A stretch of 64,000 nt of DNA from Sphingobium sp. SYK-6 (GCF_000283515.1 NC_015976.1:62001-126000); one strand, 5' to 3'. Counted from the stretch's first letter, positions 32,529 through 44,073 are shown. Notes: a model not told the origin generated them from the letters alone. Translations and numbers: made by a program.

Positions 32529-33045
32529 GCGAATCGAGCGCGTCGTTCTGCGCATCGACGAGGGCGAGCACCTGCATCCGGACCGGATCGATCGTCGCGA
32601 GATCCGCCATGACGCGCCCGCTATCCTCGTTGTTCTGCCGTTCGACATGCAGCGTATCGAGGCTGGCGAGAGCCGCGATGCTCTCGTAGCGCGCGCCATC
32701 CAGAGCGCTCACCGCCATCTGGGCAGCGACCCAGGCCTCGCTTTCCGGCGCGGCGTTGCGCGCGGCGGAAACGAGCGAGCGTCCCTGGTCGAGCTGCTTG
32801 CGGAACGCGGCATCCGCGCCGCTGGCCTTTTCCGCAAGCTGGCTGACCTGCGTGGCGAGCGCGGCGTCAACGGAAGCCGGCTGCACGGGCGCTGGCTCGG
32901 GCGGTTGGCGATCGCGCGATTCGGCTGGCCGCTTCGCCAGCGAGGGGTAACGTCCGCTCTCGCTCGTCTGCGCATGGGCATTGAGCGAACCGAGAGCGAA
33001 GAGGGCGAGGAAAGCGGCGAGACGGCGGATCATGGTTCCGCTCAT
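32503..33045 (-). CDS. Hypothetical secreted protein
   Basis: 180 aa. The start (MSGTMIRRLAAFLALFALGSLNAHAQ) is a signal peptide cleaved near residue 25. The remainder is rich in Ala, Gln and charged residues and probably helical, after a Pro-rich linker (PPEPAPVQPA). I do not recognise the family. It probably resides in the periplasm. An alternative start is the ATG at residue 5. Confidence 0.75.
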   Translation of the reverse strand: MSGTMIRRLAAFLALFALGSLNAHAQTSESGRYPSLAKRPAESRDRQPPEPAPVQPASVDAALATQVSQLAEKASGADAAFRKQLDQGRSLVSAARNAAPESEAWVAAQMAVSALDGARYESIAALASLDTLHVERQNNEDSGRVMADLATIDPVRMQVLALVDAQNDALDSLRGALRQP

Positions 33046-33154
33046 GTAGGCGACTGTCCGTGGTCCTTCAACGAGTCTCGGCGAACGAGCGCCGGCAGGC
33101 TTCGATCATGGCCTTCGCAGGGCGGTTTCCAGCCGGCCGGAGGGATTCGCGGCA

Positions 33155-33183
33155 TTGACAGGCCTCCGATCGACCACTAAGGG
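33155..33183 (+). promoter_or_regulatory. Possible rplU-rpmA promoter
   Basis: A perfect TTGACA (33155-33160) is followed, after 17 bp, by TAAGGG (33178-33183), 79 nt before the rplU ATG. The -35 box is convincing; the -10 box is poor. Confidence 0.35.
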
Positions 33184-33261
33184 GCCACTTTCCCGCGCGG
33201 GCACCCTTTGGCTGTGCCATCATGCTCGCGCCAAGCAATTTGAGCGAAAGAAGTAAAGCCC

Positions 33262-33621
33262 ATGTTCGCTGTCGTGCGTACGGGCGGCAAGCAGTATCGC
33301 GTCGCCGCCGGAGACAAGATCGTCGTTGAGAAGCTCGCTGGCAATGCCGGCGACACCATCACGCTGGACGATGTCCTGCTCGCGGGCGAAGGCTCGGAGA
33401 TCAAGGACAGCAACGGCCTGGCCGTTTCGGCCGAGATCATCGCGCAGGCGAAGGGCGAGAAGGTCATCGTCTTCAAGAAGCGCCGCCGTCACAATTATCG
33501 GCGCCGCAATGGCCACCGCCAGCAGCACACGATCCTGAAGATCGTGTCGATCGGTGGCGAAGCGCCGAAGAAGAAGGCCGCCAAGAAGGCCGAGGCTGCA
33601 CCGGCCGAAGCCGAAGCCTGA
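33262..33621 (+). CDS. rplU: Large ribosomal subunit protein bL21
   Basis: 119 aa. The conserved bL21 core runs from [14 protein letters not shown] to about residue 102 (RQQHTILKI, then IVSIGGEAP), followed by an alphaproteobacterial Lys/Ala/Glu-rich tail ([17 protein letters not shown]). It binds 23S rRNA in the 50S subunit. Followed 29 nt later by rpmA in the standard order; obgE, often the next gene, is instead 4.4 kb downstream. Confidence 0.97.
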   Translation: MFAVVRTGGKQYRVAAGDKIVVEKLAGNAGDTITLDDVLLAGEGSEIKDSNGLAVSAEIIAQAKGEKVIVFKKRRRHNYRRRNGHRQQHTILKIVSIGGEAPKKKAAKKAEAAPAEAEA

Positions 33622-33650
33622 GCCGCAGAAGAAATTCGAGGAGTTAGACC

Positions 33651-33920
33651 ATGGCACATAAGAAAGCTGGCGGTTCGTCGCGCAACGGCCGCGATTCGGA
33701 ATCCAAGCGCCTTGGCGTGAAGAAGTTCGGTGGCCAGAGCGTCATCGGCGGCAACATTCTGGTCCGCCAGCGTGGCACGAAATTCTATCCCGGCCGCAAT
33801 GTCGGCATCGGCAAGGACCACACGCTGTTCGCGCTGACCGAGGGCCGCGTGGTTTTCCACGATGGCAAGCTCGGCCGGAAGTTCGTGTCCGTGGACCTGA
33901 TGGCGGAAGCCGCGGAATAA
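33651..33920 (+). CDS. rpmA: Large ribosomal subunit protein bL27
   Basis: 89 aa bL27, starting [16 protein letters not shown]. The N-terminal arm reaches the peptidyl-transferase centre; here it begins directly with the conserved A-H-K-K, so there is no cleavable extension as in Firmicutes. An AGGAG-type Shine-Dalgarno is present. Two successive terminator-like structures follow. Confidence 0.98.
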   Translation: MAHKKAGGSSRNGRDSESKRLGVKKFGGQSVIGGNILVRQRGTKFYPGRNVGIGKDHTLFALTEGRVVFHDGKLGRKFVSVDLMAEAAE

Positions 33921-33922
33921 CC

Positions 33923-33957
33923 GGACGATCGGTGGGATCGTCCAGCGGGACGATCCC
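33923..33957 (+). promoter_or_regulatory. Mutually exclusive hairpins after rpmA
   Basis: Three alternating copies of the same complementary block allow two exclusive stems: 33923-33930 with 33936-33943, or 33934-33943 with 33948-33957 (10 bp). There is no U-tract. It may stabilise the 3' end of the transcript or pause RNA polymerase ahead of the true terminator at 33991. Confidence 0.5.
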
Positions 33958-33990
33958 TTGGTGGCCGGACAGCCGGTTTACCTGAAAGCC

Positions 33991-34023
33991 AAGGGAGAAG
34001 GGATCGCCCCTCCTCCCTTTTTT
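33991..34023 (+). terminator. Rho-independent terminator of rplU-rpmA
   Basis: AAGGGAG (33991-33997) pairs with CTCCCTT (34013-34019) around an inner GGG/CCC stem and ATCG loop, ending in six T residues (34018-34023). Confidence 0.88.
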
Positions 34024-34190
34024 CATATCTCCCCTGGAGCGATTCTCCCGGCCGGCAGTTGCGTCAGGCCCGGGACCTCGAGACATCCAGCTGCGAGCCG
34101 CTTGCGAACCCTGTTCGCAGTTCCCGGTCAAAAGGCTGTCTCACAGGCGTCATCTCGGTGCGGCAGGGCCGTATCGACAGGAGTTGAGAT

Positions 34191-34763
34191 ATGTTCGCAC
34201 GGACCCAAAGACTGCTGCTGCGTCCCGGCTGGCCCGAGGATGCGGCGGCTCTACATGCAGCGATCGCCGACGAAGGCATTGTTCGCAACCTTGCCAAGGC
34301 ACCGTGGCCCTACACGCTTGCAGATGCGCATGCCTTCCTCACGCGTGAGCGCGATCCGCGTCTGCCGGCGTTCCTGATCGTCAAGCGCACCAATGGCACG
34401 CCTCATCTGGTCGGCGGATGCGGCATCGGCGTCCAGGAGGATGGCGGGCTCGAACTGGGCTACTGGATCGCGAGGCGCTACTGGGGGCTTGGCTTCGCCA
34501 CGGAAGCGGCCGGCGCCGTCATGCGCATCGCCCGCGCCGCAGGCCTGCGCAACATCGGGTGCAGCCATTTTCTCGACAATCCGGCGTCAGGCAAGGTCGC
34601 CCGCAAGCTCGGTTTCCGGCCGGTCGGTCGGCCGCGGCAACGCTACGGCCTTGGCCGCGGTCGCGCCGATCTTTGCCAGGTCTACGAGGATACAGGCGAA
34701 GGCGAGATGCGTGACGATCCCGCAATGGAACTCTACGCGGACGTCGATTGCCTGGCTGCCTGA
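34191..34763 (+). CDS. GNAT family N-acetyltransferase
   Basis: 190 aa RimJ/RimL-like acetyltransferase: opening MFARTQRLLLRPGWPEDAAAL, acetyl-CoA region ELGYWIARRYWGLGFATEAAG, and NPASGKVARKLGF near the end. Substrate unknown. A GGAGT-type Shine-Dalgarno lies 7 nt before the ATG. It runs tail-to-tail with another GNAT, overlapping it by 31 bp. Confidence 0.92.
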   Translation: MFARTQRLLLRPGWPEDAAALHAAIADEGIVRNLAKAPWPYTLADAHAFLTRERDPRLPAFLIVKRTNGTPHLVGGCGIGVQEDGGLELGYWIARRYWGLGFATEAAGAVMRIARAAGLRNIGCSHFLDNPASGKVARKLGFRPVGRPRQRYGLGRGRADLCQVYEDTGEGEMRDDPAMELYADVDCLAA

Positions 34764-35293
34764 GAGGCCGGCGCCACCCGATGCATGAGGACGATCGGCT
34801 CGCCATGGAAAGGCGGCCGGTCGACTTCCTTGAAGCCGAGCTTTCCCGCGACCCGTAGCGAGGGCGCGTTGCCCGGTGCCACGATGCAACCGATGCGCGG
34901 TGCGTCGAGCGCCTGGTCCGCCCAGTCCAGCACGGCCTGCATGGCTTCGGTCGCAATGCCGCGACCGGCCGCTTCCGGCATGCAGGCCCAGCCCGCCTCG
35001 GGCATCCCGGCGAGTCCATCGAGGCCACGCATGGCGTCCAGCAGGCCGCCCTCGCCGAGATAGGCGCCGGTGGCCTTGTCCTCGAAGACCCAGAAGCCGA
35101 AGCCCAGCATCGGCCACATGCCGCCATAGCGCAGCAGGCGGAACCAGACCGCCTGATCGTCCTGCGCCACGCCACCGATGAAGCGGATCGTCTCGGGATG
35201 CTGCCAGAGCGCCCGGCAGTTGGCGAAATCCTCCCGCCGGTGTGCGCGAAGCCGCAAGCGCTCGGTGTGGATCAGGGGAGCGGATGGAAGCAT
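34733..35293 (-). CDS. GNAT family N-acetyltransferase
   Basis: 186 aa acetyltransferase of the same broad RimJ/RimL group, starting MLPSAPLIHTERLRLRAHRRED, with ACMPEAAGRGIATEAMQA and GNAPSLRVAGKLGFKE. The start at 35293 is chosen at the conserved HTERLRLR region; a longer frame to 35407 adds 38 unlike residues. The substrate is unknown. The convergent pair with 34191 may be an old inverted duplication, but the proteins are clearly diverged. Confidence 0.9.
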   Translation of the reverse strand: MLPSAPLIHTERLRLRAHRREDFANCRALWQHPETIRFIGGVAQDDQAVWFRLLRYGGMWPMLGFGFWVFEDKATGAYLGEGGLLDAMRGLDGLAGMPEAGWACMPEAAGRGIATEAMQAVLDWADQALDAPRIGCIVAPGNAPSLRVAGKLGFKEVDRPPFHGEPIVLMHRVAPASQAARQSTSA

Positions 35294-35472
35294 GAACGCG
35301 GCTTGCCGCTCCGTCAGGCCAAACACAAGCGCAAAGGGATGGCGCGTCGCCCGCCTTGCAATGGCTCTCTTGAACGCGCGCCAGAAGATCGTTGCGTGCC
35401 GTGGCACCTGACTGCATGATCCGATTGCGCCTCCATGCGACCGCGCGGGGAGGCGCTACCCCGGGGGCTGAC

Positions 35473-36378
35473 ATGTCGAAGTGCATTTTCCACATGGGCT
35501 ATGCGAAATGTGGTTCGACGCTGTTGCAGGAAAAGGTGTTTCCGACGGTCGAGGGCGCGGATCTTCGCCTGACGCCGACGGGGGATTTCTTCGAGGGCAT
35601 GGGCAGCGCACCCGTCCGGCGGCGTCTGGTTTCACAGATTTTCACTTGCTCGCCAGATGTGTGGGACAATGAAGAGATCGTCCGGGGGCTGTTTCCATCC
35701 GATGCCGCGCGGGATCTGCTGATCAGTGAGGAAGCCCTCTACACCACCGATCCTTCCAACGCGCACATCGCGGCGCATGTCGCGGCCATGGCCCGGACAG
35801 CCCGCCGGTTGGGATATGAGAGATTCGAGTTGCTCGCCATCCACAGGCGGCAGGATGAACGCATCGCATCGGCATATGCGCAGAACAGCCGCCATCTCGA
35901 CAAGGCCGGCCAGGAGGATTTCGAGGCGGACTGCCGCCGCCTCATCGATCCCGCGCGAGACCTGTATCGCCGTTCCCAGCGGTTCGATTATGCCGGGCTG
36001 GCGAGCCTGCTTATCGATGCGCTCGGCAGGCAGGACGTGACCTTCATCCCTCTCGAACTGCTGGCGACCGACGCCCGGCGCTTCGCGGCGGACCTGGGCG
36101 CGGTACTGGAGCAGGACATCGATCATGAGACGCTCGTGGATCGCAGCGTCAACGCCAAGCAGGCGGGGGCGGGACGCTGGAAGATCTCGCCGCGCAAATA
36201 TGAGCAGCGCGCCTCGGTTTATAATCGCCTTCGCGGCAGGCTGGCGCGCCGGCGCCGGCCGACCAGCTTCACGCTCTCCGAGACATTGGCGGGCGAGGTA
36301 CGCGCGGCATTCGAGCCCGGGAACCGGCGGCTCGCCGGGATTTTTGGATATCCGCTCGGCGAGCTTGGCTATTTCTGA
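35473..36378 (+). CDS. Sulfotransferase-like protein
   Basis: 301 aa. The N-terminus CIFHMGYAKCGSTLLQ resembles the 5'-phosphosulfate-binding loop of PAPS-dependent sulfotransferases, and LLAIHRRQDERIASAYAQ resembles their second (3'-phosphate) motif with R and S. Acceptor unknown; candidates are surface glycans or lipids. The start was placed at MSKCIFHMGY because the fold begins there. It has no operon partner. Confidence 0.72.
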   Translation: MSKCIFHMGYAKCGSTLLQEKVFPTVEGADLRLTPTGDFFEGMGSAPVRRRLVSQIFTCSPDVWDNEEIVRGLFPSDAARDLLISEEALYTTDPSNAHIAAHVAAMARTARRLGYERFELLAIHRRQDERIASAYAQNSRHLDKAGQEDFEADCRRLIDPARDLYRRSQRFDYAGLASLLIDALGRQDVTFIPLELLATDARRFAADLGAVLEQDIDHETLVDRSVNAKQAGAGRWKISPRKYEQRASVYNRLRGRLARRRRPTSFTLSETLAGEVRAAFEPGNRRLAGIFGYPLGELGYF

Positions 36379-36480
36379 CGATTCGCCCCGGCATGGTTCA
36401 TCGTGCCCGGATGGCGCCTGCTTCCCGCCGCATGTGCAGGGAGGGGAATCGCTCGGCCGTCCCTCTCATTTGACCAGCCG

Positions 36481-38148
36481 CTAGCTGTCGATATTGCGCC
36501 GGAATGTTTCGGGCAGGAACAGCAGCCCGATGATCACGGTCGCGACGGCGACGAGGACCGGATACCAGAGGCCATAATAGATGTTCCCCGTCGCCGCGAC
36601 CATGGCGAAGGCCGTGGTGGGCAGGAAGCCGCCGAACCAGCCATTGCCGATGTGATAAGGCAGCGACATCGAGGTGTAGCGGATGCGACTGGGGAAAAGC
36701 TCCACCAGCATGGCCGCGATCGGCCCGTAGACCATCGTCACCAGCAGAACGAGGTAGAAGAGGATAGCGATCAGCTTCACCGTGTCGATCTGCGCCGGGT
36801 CGGCCTTTGCGGGATATCCGGCGTCCGTGAGAGCCGTCTGCAGCGAGGCCTGATAAGCCGTGATCGCCTCGGCCCGGTCGGGTGCGGAAAGCTGTGCGGG
36901 GTCCGGCGCGCTCAGGGTCGTTCCGCCGATTGCGACCGAAGCGATCGTCCCGGCCGGCGCTGCGACATTGCTGTAGTCGATGCCGTTACGCGCGAGATAG
37001 GCCTTCGCGATATCGCAACTCGACGTGTCGAACCTGTTCTTGCCGATCGGATCGAACTGGAACGAGCATTCATCCGGATAGGCCGTGACGGTCACCGGGG
37101 CATTCGCCACCGCGACGGCCAGAGCCGGATTGGCCGCACTGGAAAGCGCGTGGAAAGCAGGGAAATAGGTGGCGGCAGCGAGAGCACAGCCACCCAGGAT
37201 GATGTATTTCCGCCCGATCCTGTCTGACAGCCAGCCGAAGATCACGAAGAAAGGCGTCGCCATCGCGAGGGCAATGGCGATGTAGATGTTGGCTGTCGCC
37301 CCATCCACCTTGAGGATCTTCTCCAGATAGAAGAGGGCGTAGAACTGGCCGGTATACCAGACCACGGCCTGACCGGCGACGGCACCGAACAGCGCGACGA
37401 GAACCCAGCGCAGGTTGGTCCACTGGCCGAAAGCCTCGGAAAGCGGCGCCTTGGAGGTTTTTCCCTCCTCCTTCATCTTCTGGAAAACGGGGCTCTCGTT
37501 GAGCTGCAGCCGGATCCACATCGAGACGCCAAGCAGCAGGATGGAGATGAGGAACGGCAGGCGCCAGCCCCATGAGCCGAAGCTCTCCTCGCCCATGACG
37601 GTCCGGAATCCGATTACGACCAGCAGCGCGGCGAACAGGCCGAAGGTCGCGGTGATCTGGATGAAGCTCGTGTAGAGGCCCCGCCTGTTGTTGGGCGCAT
37701 GTTCCGCGACATAGGTCGCAGCGCCGCCATATTCACCGCCAAGAGCCAGACCCTGGAGAATGCGCAGCAGCACTAGGATGATCGGCGCGGCAATGCCGAT
37801 TGTGTCATAGCCGGGGAGGAGGCCGACCGCGAACGTCGAAAGGCCCATGATGCCCATCGTGACGAGGAACGTGTTCTTCCGCCCGACGATGTCCCCGATC
37901 CGGCCGAAGACGATCGCGCCGAACGGCCGCACCGCGAAACCCGCCGCGAAGGCACCCAGCGCGAGGATGAAGGCCGTGGTCTCGTTGACCCCGGCGAAGA
38001 AGACCCGGGAGATGAACACCGCCAGCAGGCCGTACAGATAGAAATCGTACCACTCGAAGACGGTGCCGAGCGACGAAGCGGTGATGACCTTCTTCTCGCT
38101 CTGCGTGGCGCGGTGATGTTTGGGCTCTTCTTTATGGGCGCTCGCCAT
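36481..38148 (-). CDS. MFS transporter, metabolite:H+ symporter (MHS) type
   Basis: 555 aa member of the ProP/ShiA-like MHS group. The family motifs are present: TVFEWYDFYLYG in helix 1, the loop 2-3 motif FGRIGDIVGRKNTF, RILQGLALGGEYGGAA, and a matching second-half GWLSDRIGRK. Unusually, about 120 residues (335-456) replace a short loop between the late helices; that loop is hydrophilic and carries two cysteines (C361, C378) that could form a disulfide outside the membrane. Likely substrates are organic acids or osmolytes. The start at 38148 has GGGAGAGAG upstream. Confidence 0.9.
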   Translation of the reverse strand: MASAHKEEPKHHRATQSEKKVITASSLGTVFEWYDFYLYGLLAVFISRVFFAGVNETTAFILALGAFAAGFAVRPFGAIVFGRIGDIVGRKNTFLVTMGIMGLSTFAVGLLPGYDTIGIAAPIILVLLRILQGLALGGEYGGAATYVAEHAPNNRRGLYTSFIQITATFGLFAALLVVIGFRTVMGEESFGSWGWRLPFLISILLLGVSMWIRLQLNESPVFQKMKEEGKTSKAPLSEAFGQWTNLRWVLVALFGAVAGQAVVWYTGQFYALFYLEKILKVDGATANIYIAIALAMATPFFVIFGWLSDRIGRKYIILGGCALAAATYFPAFHALSSAANPALAVAVANAPVTVTAYPDECSFQFDPIGKNRFDTSSCDIAKAYLARNGIDYSNVAAPAGTIASVAIGGTTLSAPDPAQLSAPDRAEAITAYQASLQTALTDAGYPAKADPAQIDTVKLIAILFYLVLLVTMVYGPIAAMLVELFPSRIRYTSMSLPYHIGNGWFGGFLPTTAFAMVAATGNIYYGLWYPVLVAVATVIIGLLFLPETFRRNIDS

Positions 38149-38345
38149 GCTTCTCTCTCCCTCGGGCTCTATAGCGCATATTTTTGCCGCGACTTCCATG
38201 TGGTCCATGGTGCCGCCAAGGTCTCTCACGATGGGACACGGCCCGATGCCATGGATGAGCGCATGCAGATCCGCCGCCCATCCCCATGTGGGAGGCTATG
38301 ATGCAGGTGCTGGAGCCCAGACGGTCGTCAGTGCTTCACCTTTGA

Positions 38346-40599
<2,254 letters not shown>

Positions 40600-40603
<4 letters not shown>

Positions 40604-41550
40604 GCCGGCTCGCCGTCACCGGGGGGACGGGGTTCGTCGGGCGCGCCACGCTGGATCGCGCGCTCGCGTCGGGGCACAGCGTCCGGGCACTGGCGCGCCG
40701 TCCGCAGCCTCCGCGTGAAGGGCTTGAGTGGATCCCGGGGGCCCTGGAGGATTCTGGCGCGCTCGACCGGCTGGTGCAAGAAAGCGACGCCGTCATTCAT
40801 ATCGCCGGGGTCGTCAACGCGCCCGACCGGAAGGGTTTCGAGGCTGGCAATGCCACCGGCACGGCCGCGGTCATTGCAGCGATGGAGCGGGCGGGGATCA
40901 AGCGCCTCGTCCACGTCTCTTCCCTCGCCGCGCGCGAGCCCCAGCTATCGGACTATGGGTGGTCGAAGGCGGAGGCGGAGCGGCATGTCGAAGCCTCGGG
41001 CCTCGACTGGACCATGGTGCGCCCGCCGGCCATTTTCGGCCCGGGCGACGCGGAGCTGCTCGAGCTGTTCCAGATGGCCGTTCGCGGGTTCGTGCTGCTG
41101 CCCCCGGCGGGTCGCCTGTCGGTCATCCATGTCGACGATCTCGCGGACCTGCTGGTGCGGCTCGGCGGCGTGGAAAGCGCGGCGACGAAGGAAGCGATCT
41201 ACGAAGTCGACGATGGCCGGCCGAATGGCTGGAGCCATGTCGCTTTCGCCAAGGCGATTGGCCATGCTGTCGGGCGCAAGGCCGTCCGCACGATATCCCT
41301 GCCCTCGGTCTGTGTCCGATGGGGCGCCCGTATCGATCGGCTGCTTCGCGGCGATCGCGCCCGGCTTACGCCGGACCGGGCCGCCTATTTCTGCCATGCG
41401 GACTGGGTGTCGCGCGCGGACCTGCGCCCTCCCGCCGATTTCTGGGCGCCGGGCATCGCGACGGAAACAGGGCTCAAGGCAACGGCCGCAGCCTATCGCG
41501 CGAAGGGATTGTTGCCGTCCTTGTCGCCCGAAGGGGTGCGCCGGGCCTGA
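40600..41550 (+). CDS. cerR: NDUFA9-type NAD(P)-dependent reductase, probable ceramide reductase CerR
   Basis: 316 aa extended short-chain dehydrogenase. The dinucleotide motif GGTGFVG lies at residues 8-14, and an active-site-like YGWSK tyrosine/lysine follows later. It resembles the complex I NDUFA9-like group that includes Caulobacter CerR, which reduces the 3-keto group during ceramide synthesis; the neighbouring ACP and SPT genes support this role. No ATG, GTG or TTG exists upstream of the Rossmann motif in this frame: the only workable start is the CTG at 40600 in CTGA, overlapping the proB stop. Starting later would remove the NAD site. Confidence 0.78.
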
Positions 41551-42251
41551 TTGGCGGCATTGTCGAGAAGCATCGCAACCTGGCGAACCAGCCGGATGCG
41601 CTCATTATGGCGCGGGTCGAGACTGTCGGCCGCTTCATAGCCGGCCCGGCGGCGCAACTTCTCCGCGAGGCCGTCAAGCTGGTCGGAAACGGGGGGCGCT
41701 GCCTCCTCGATGATCACGTCTGCTACCCATTCCAGCCCTGCATCGTCCAGCCGGGGCATCGCCCTCGCGGCGGCGAGGTTGGTGAGAGTGCGCGCGCTTC
41801 CGGCCGCCGCTCTTGCCCGCAGGTGGCGATGAAGCTGAAAGGCCAGATAGCCCCCGATCCACAGTCCGAAATAGCCGGACCAGAGCAGCACCCATCGGAT
41901 ATTCACTTCGACCGGCAATGGTTCCGCTGCCACGACCGCGTCCCACAGCGTCCGGACCAGCAGGACGACCAGCGCCGCAGGCAAGATCGTCGCGATCATC
42001 GTCCCCGGACTGGCCCAGCCCTTCTCGGACCCGCCCTTGCCATATTTGAGCGCGAGCCAGAATGTCGCTGCCCCCGCCGTCACGGCCACGAGACGCCGGC
42101 CTGTCAGCAAATTGAATGCATCGCCCATGGCGAGCTCGGAACTGAGCGAGATCACGGCATAGGTGAACAGCCAGAAGAGCGCGGCCAGGATCAGGATATG
42201 ATTGTCCGACGGGTGCCTTCTCTGGGCGGTGAAAAAGAGACTCTGGTCCAT
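41493..42251 (-). CDS. Hypothetical membrane protein in the sphingolipid locus
   Basis: 252 aa. Four predicted transmembrane helices fall in residues about 20-140, followed by a cytoplasmic helical tail (about 145-252) with no motif I recognise. It is encoded opposite to cerR and acpR, between them, overlapping the 3' end of cerR by 58 bp. The gap to acpR (257 bp) is a divergent promoter region. Function unknown; the location suggests a link to the envelope lipid locus but this is only inference. Confidence 0.75.
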   Translation of the reverse strand: MDQSLFFTAQRRHPSDNHILILAALFWLFTYAVISLSSELAMGDAFNLLTGRRLVAVTAGAATFWLALKYGKGGSEKGWASPGTMIATILPAALVVLLVRTLWDAVVAAEPLPVEVNIRWVLLWSGYFGLWIGGYLAFQLHRHLRARAAAGSARTLTNLAAARAMPRLDDAGLEWVADVIIEEAAPPVSDQLDGLAEKLRRRAGYEAADSLDPRHNERIRLVRQVAMLLDNAANQARRTPSGDKDGNNPFAR

Positions 42252-42508
42252 GTCGCCTCGCTAGGCCCGCTTGGTGAAAATTCCTAGGCCCTTGAAAGGA
42301 TGGTGTAAGATCCGCGACGGACCGTGCTGGTGGCGCGTCGAAACCTCTAGCAGCCACTCGCTCCGCCCTGTCTTCCCTCTGCTCTGGAGGCGACCGGCCG
42401 GCCGACCGCGGCACCCTGCCCGAATGCCGCCTTATTCGCTTGCCATAGGACTGCCGGACGGGGCATGCCCCCGCGCAACGAACCGCTTCAGGAAGAAAGC
42501 CAGCACTC

Positions 42509-42757
42509 ATGTCGGATCGCCAGGACATTTTCGGGCAGGTCGCCGCGCAGATCGAACCTTTCAACAAGAAGGGCGTGGCCCTGAACGAGACCACCAGCTT
42601 TGCCGGAGACCTCGAGTGGGACAGTCTCACGGTCATGGATTTCGTGGCGGCCGTCGAAGATGAATTCGACATCATCATCACGATGAACATGCAGGCGGAG
42701 ATCGAGACCGTTGGGCAGCTTGTGGATGCTGTCCTGAAGCTCCGGGCGGAGGGCTGA
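42509..42757 (+). CDS. acpR: Acyl carrier protein of the serine palmitoyltransferase locus
   Basis: 82 aa specialised acyl carrier protein. The phosphopantetheine serine is S39 in WDSLTVMDF, the variant of the usual DSL motif. It differs from housekeeping AcpP in charge and helix 1. In Caulobacter an ACP next to spt (AcpR) is required for ceramide synthesis and supplies the acyl chain to SPT. Followed 3 nt later by spt. Confidence 0.9.
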   Translation: MSDRQDIFGQVAAQIEPFNKKGVALNETTSFAGDLEWDSLTVMDFVAAVEDEFDIIITMNMQAEIETVGQLVDAVLKLRAEG

Positions 42758-42760
42758 GCG

Positions 42761-44020
42761 ATGATGGCGCCGACCGATGACAAGGCTGCAACCATGCGCG
42801 TGGCCGATGGCGACAAGGATCTGTTCTCGAAGTTCGATGCGCTGATCGCCGAACGCGAAGCATTGCTGGCCACCGGTGTGCGCGATCCGTTCGCGATCGT
42901 GATGGACCAGGTGCTTTCGCCCACGCGCGCGATCATCAAGGGCAAGGAGACGATCCTGCTCGGCACCTATAATTACATGGGCATGACCTTCGATCCGGAT
43001 GTGGTCGCGGCGGGCAAGCAGGCGCTCGACGAATATGGCGCCGGCACGACCGGCTCGCGCGTGCTCAACGGCACCTACCAGGGCCACAAGGCCTGCGAAG
43101 ACGCGCTCAAGGATTTCTACGGCACGCAGCATGCCATGGTGTTCTCGACCGGCTATCAGGCCAATCTCGGCATGATCTCGACGATCGCAGGCAAGGGCGA
43201 TTACGTCATCCTCGATGCGGACAGCCATGCCAGCATCTATGACGGTTGTTATCTCGGCAATGCCGAGATCGTGCGTTTCCGCCACAACAGCGTGGAGGAT
43301 CTGGACAAGCGGCTCGGCCGCCTGCCCGCCGAAGCGCAGAAGCTGGTGGTGCTCGAAGGCGTCTATTCGATGCTCGGCGACGTGGCGCCGCTGCCCGAGA
43401 TGGTCGCGGCCGTGCGCAAGCATCCCAATTGCATGATCCTCGTGGACGAGGCGCATGGCATGGGCTTCTTCGGCCCGAACGGCCGTGGGGTCTATGAGGA
43501 GCAGGGTGTCGAGAAGGAGATCGACTTCGTGGTCGGCACCTTCTCGAAGTCGGTCGGCACCGTGGGCGGGTTCTGCGTGTCGGATCACCCCAAGTTCGAG
43601 GTCATGCGGCTTGTCTGCCGGCCCTATGTGTTCACCGCCTCGCTGCCGCCCAGCGTGGTCGCGACGGCCGCGACGTCGATCCGCAAGCTCATGCATGCGA
43701 GCGAGAAGCGCGCCCATCTGTGGGAAAACAGCAGGCGGCTGCACGAGGGCCTGCGGGACATGGGCTTCCGCCTCGGTACGGAAACGCCGCAGTCCGCGAT
43801 CATCGCCGTCATCCTGACCGACCAGACGCAGGCGGTCGCCATGTGGCAGGCGCTGCTGGAGCTGGGCCTCTACGTCAACATGGCACGCCCCCCGGCGACG
43901 CCTGCGGGCACGTTTCTTCTCCGCTGTTCGCTGTGCGCCGAGCACTCGAGCGAGCAGGTCGGGGAAATCCTCGAAATGTTCAGGCAGGCGGGGCGGCAGA
44001 CCGGGGCCATCGCGGCCTGA
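42761..44020 (+). CDS. spt: Serine palmitoyltransferase
   Basis: 419 aa PLP enzyme of the alpha-oxoamine synthase family that joins serine and an acyl thioester to 3-ketosphinganine, the first step of sphingolipid synthesis. The PLP lysine is K263 in GTFSKSVGTVGG; H156 (DADSHAS) stacks on the cofactor; D229 and H232 lie in VDEAHGMG. It closely matches the soluble, homodimeric Sphingomonas paucimobilis enzyme. Two ATGs in tandem (42761, 42764) are possible starts. It shares an operon with acpR. Confidence 0.96.
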   Translation: MMAPTDDKAATMRVADGDKDLFSKFDALIAEREALLATGVRDPFAIVMDQVLSPTRAIIKGKETILLGTYNYMGMTFDPDVVAAGKQALDEYGAGTTGSRVLNGTYQGHKACEDALKDFYGTQHAMVFSTGYQANLGMISTIAGKGDYVILDADSHASIYDGCYLGNAEIVRFRHNSVEDLDKRLGRLPAEAQKLVVLEGVYSMLGDVAPLPEMVAAVRKHPNCMILVDEAHGMGFFGPNGRGVYEEQGVEKEIDFVVGTFSKSVGTVGGFCVSDHPKFEVMRLVCRPYVFTASLPPSVVATAATSIRKLMHASEKRAHLWENSRRLHEGLRDMGFRLGTETPQSAIIAVILTDQTQAVAMWQALLELGLYVNMARPPATPAGTFLLRCSLCAEHSSEQVGEILEMFRQAGRQTGAIAA

Positions 44021-44073
44021 GGCGCGATCTCGGGCTCGTTCGCGAAAAAGGCTCCCCAGCCGCGCTCTCCTGG

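Noticed and set aside
34191..35293. Convergent GNAT pair as a recent inverted duplication or toxin-antitoxin system
   Set aside because: The two proteins are clearly diverged, lack an antitoxin partner, and simply share an overlapping tail.
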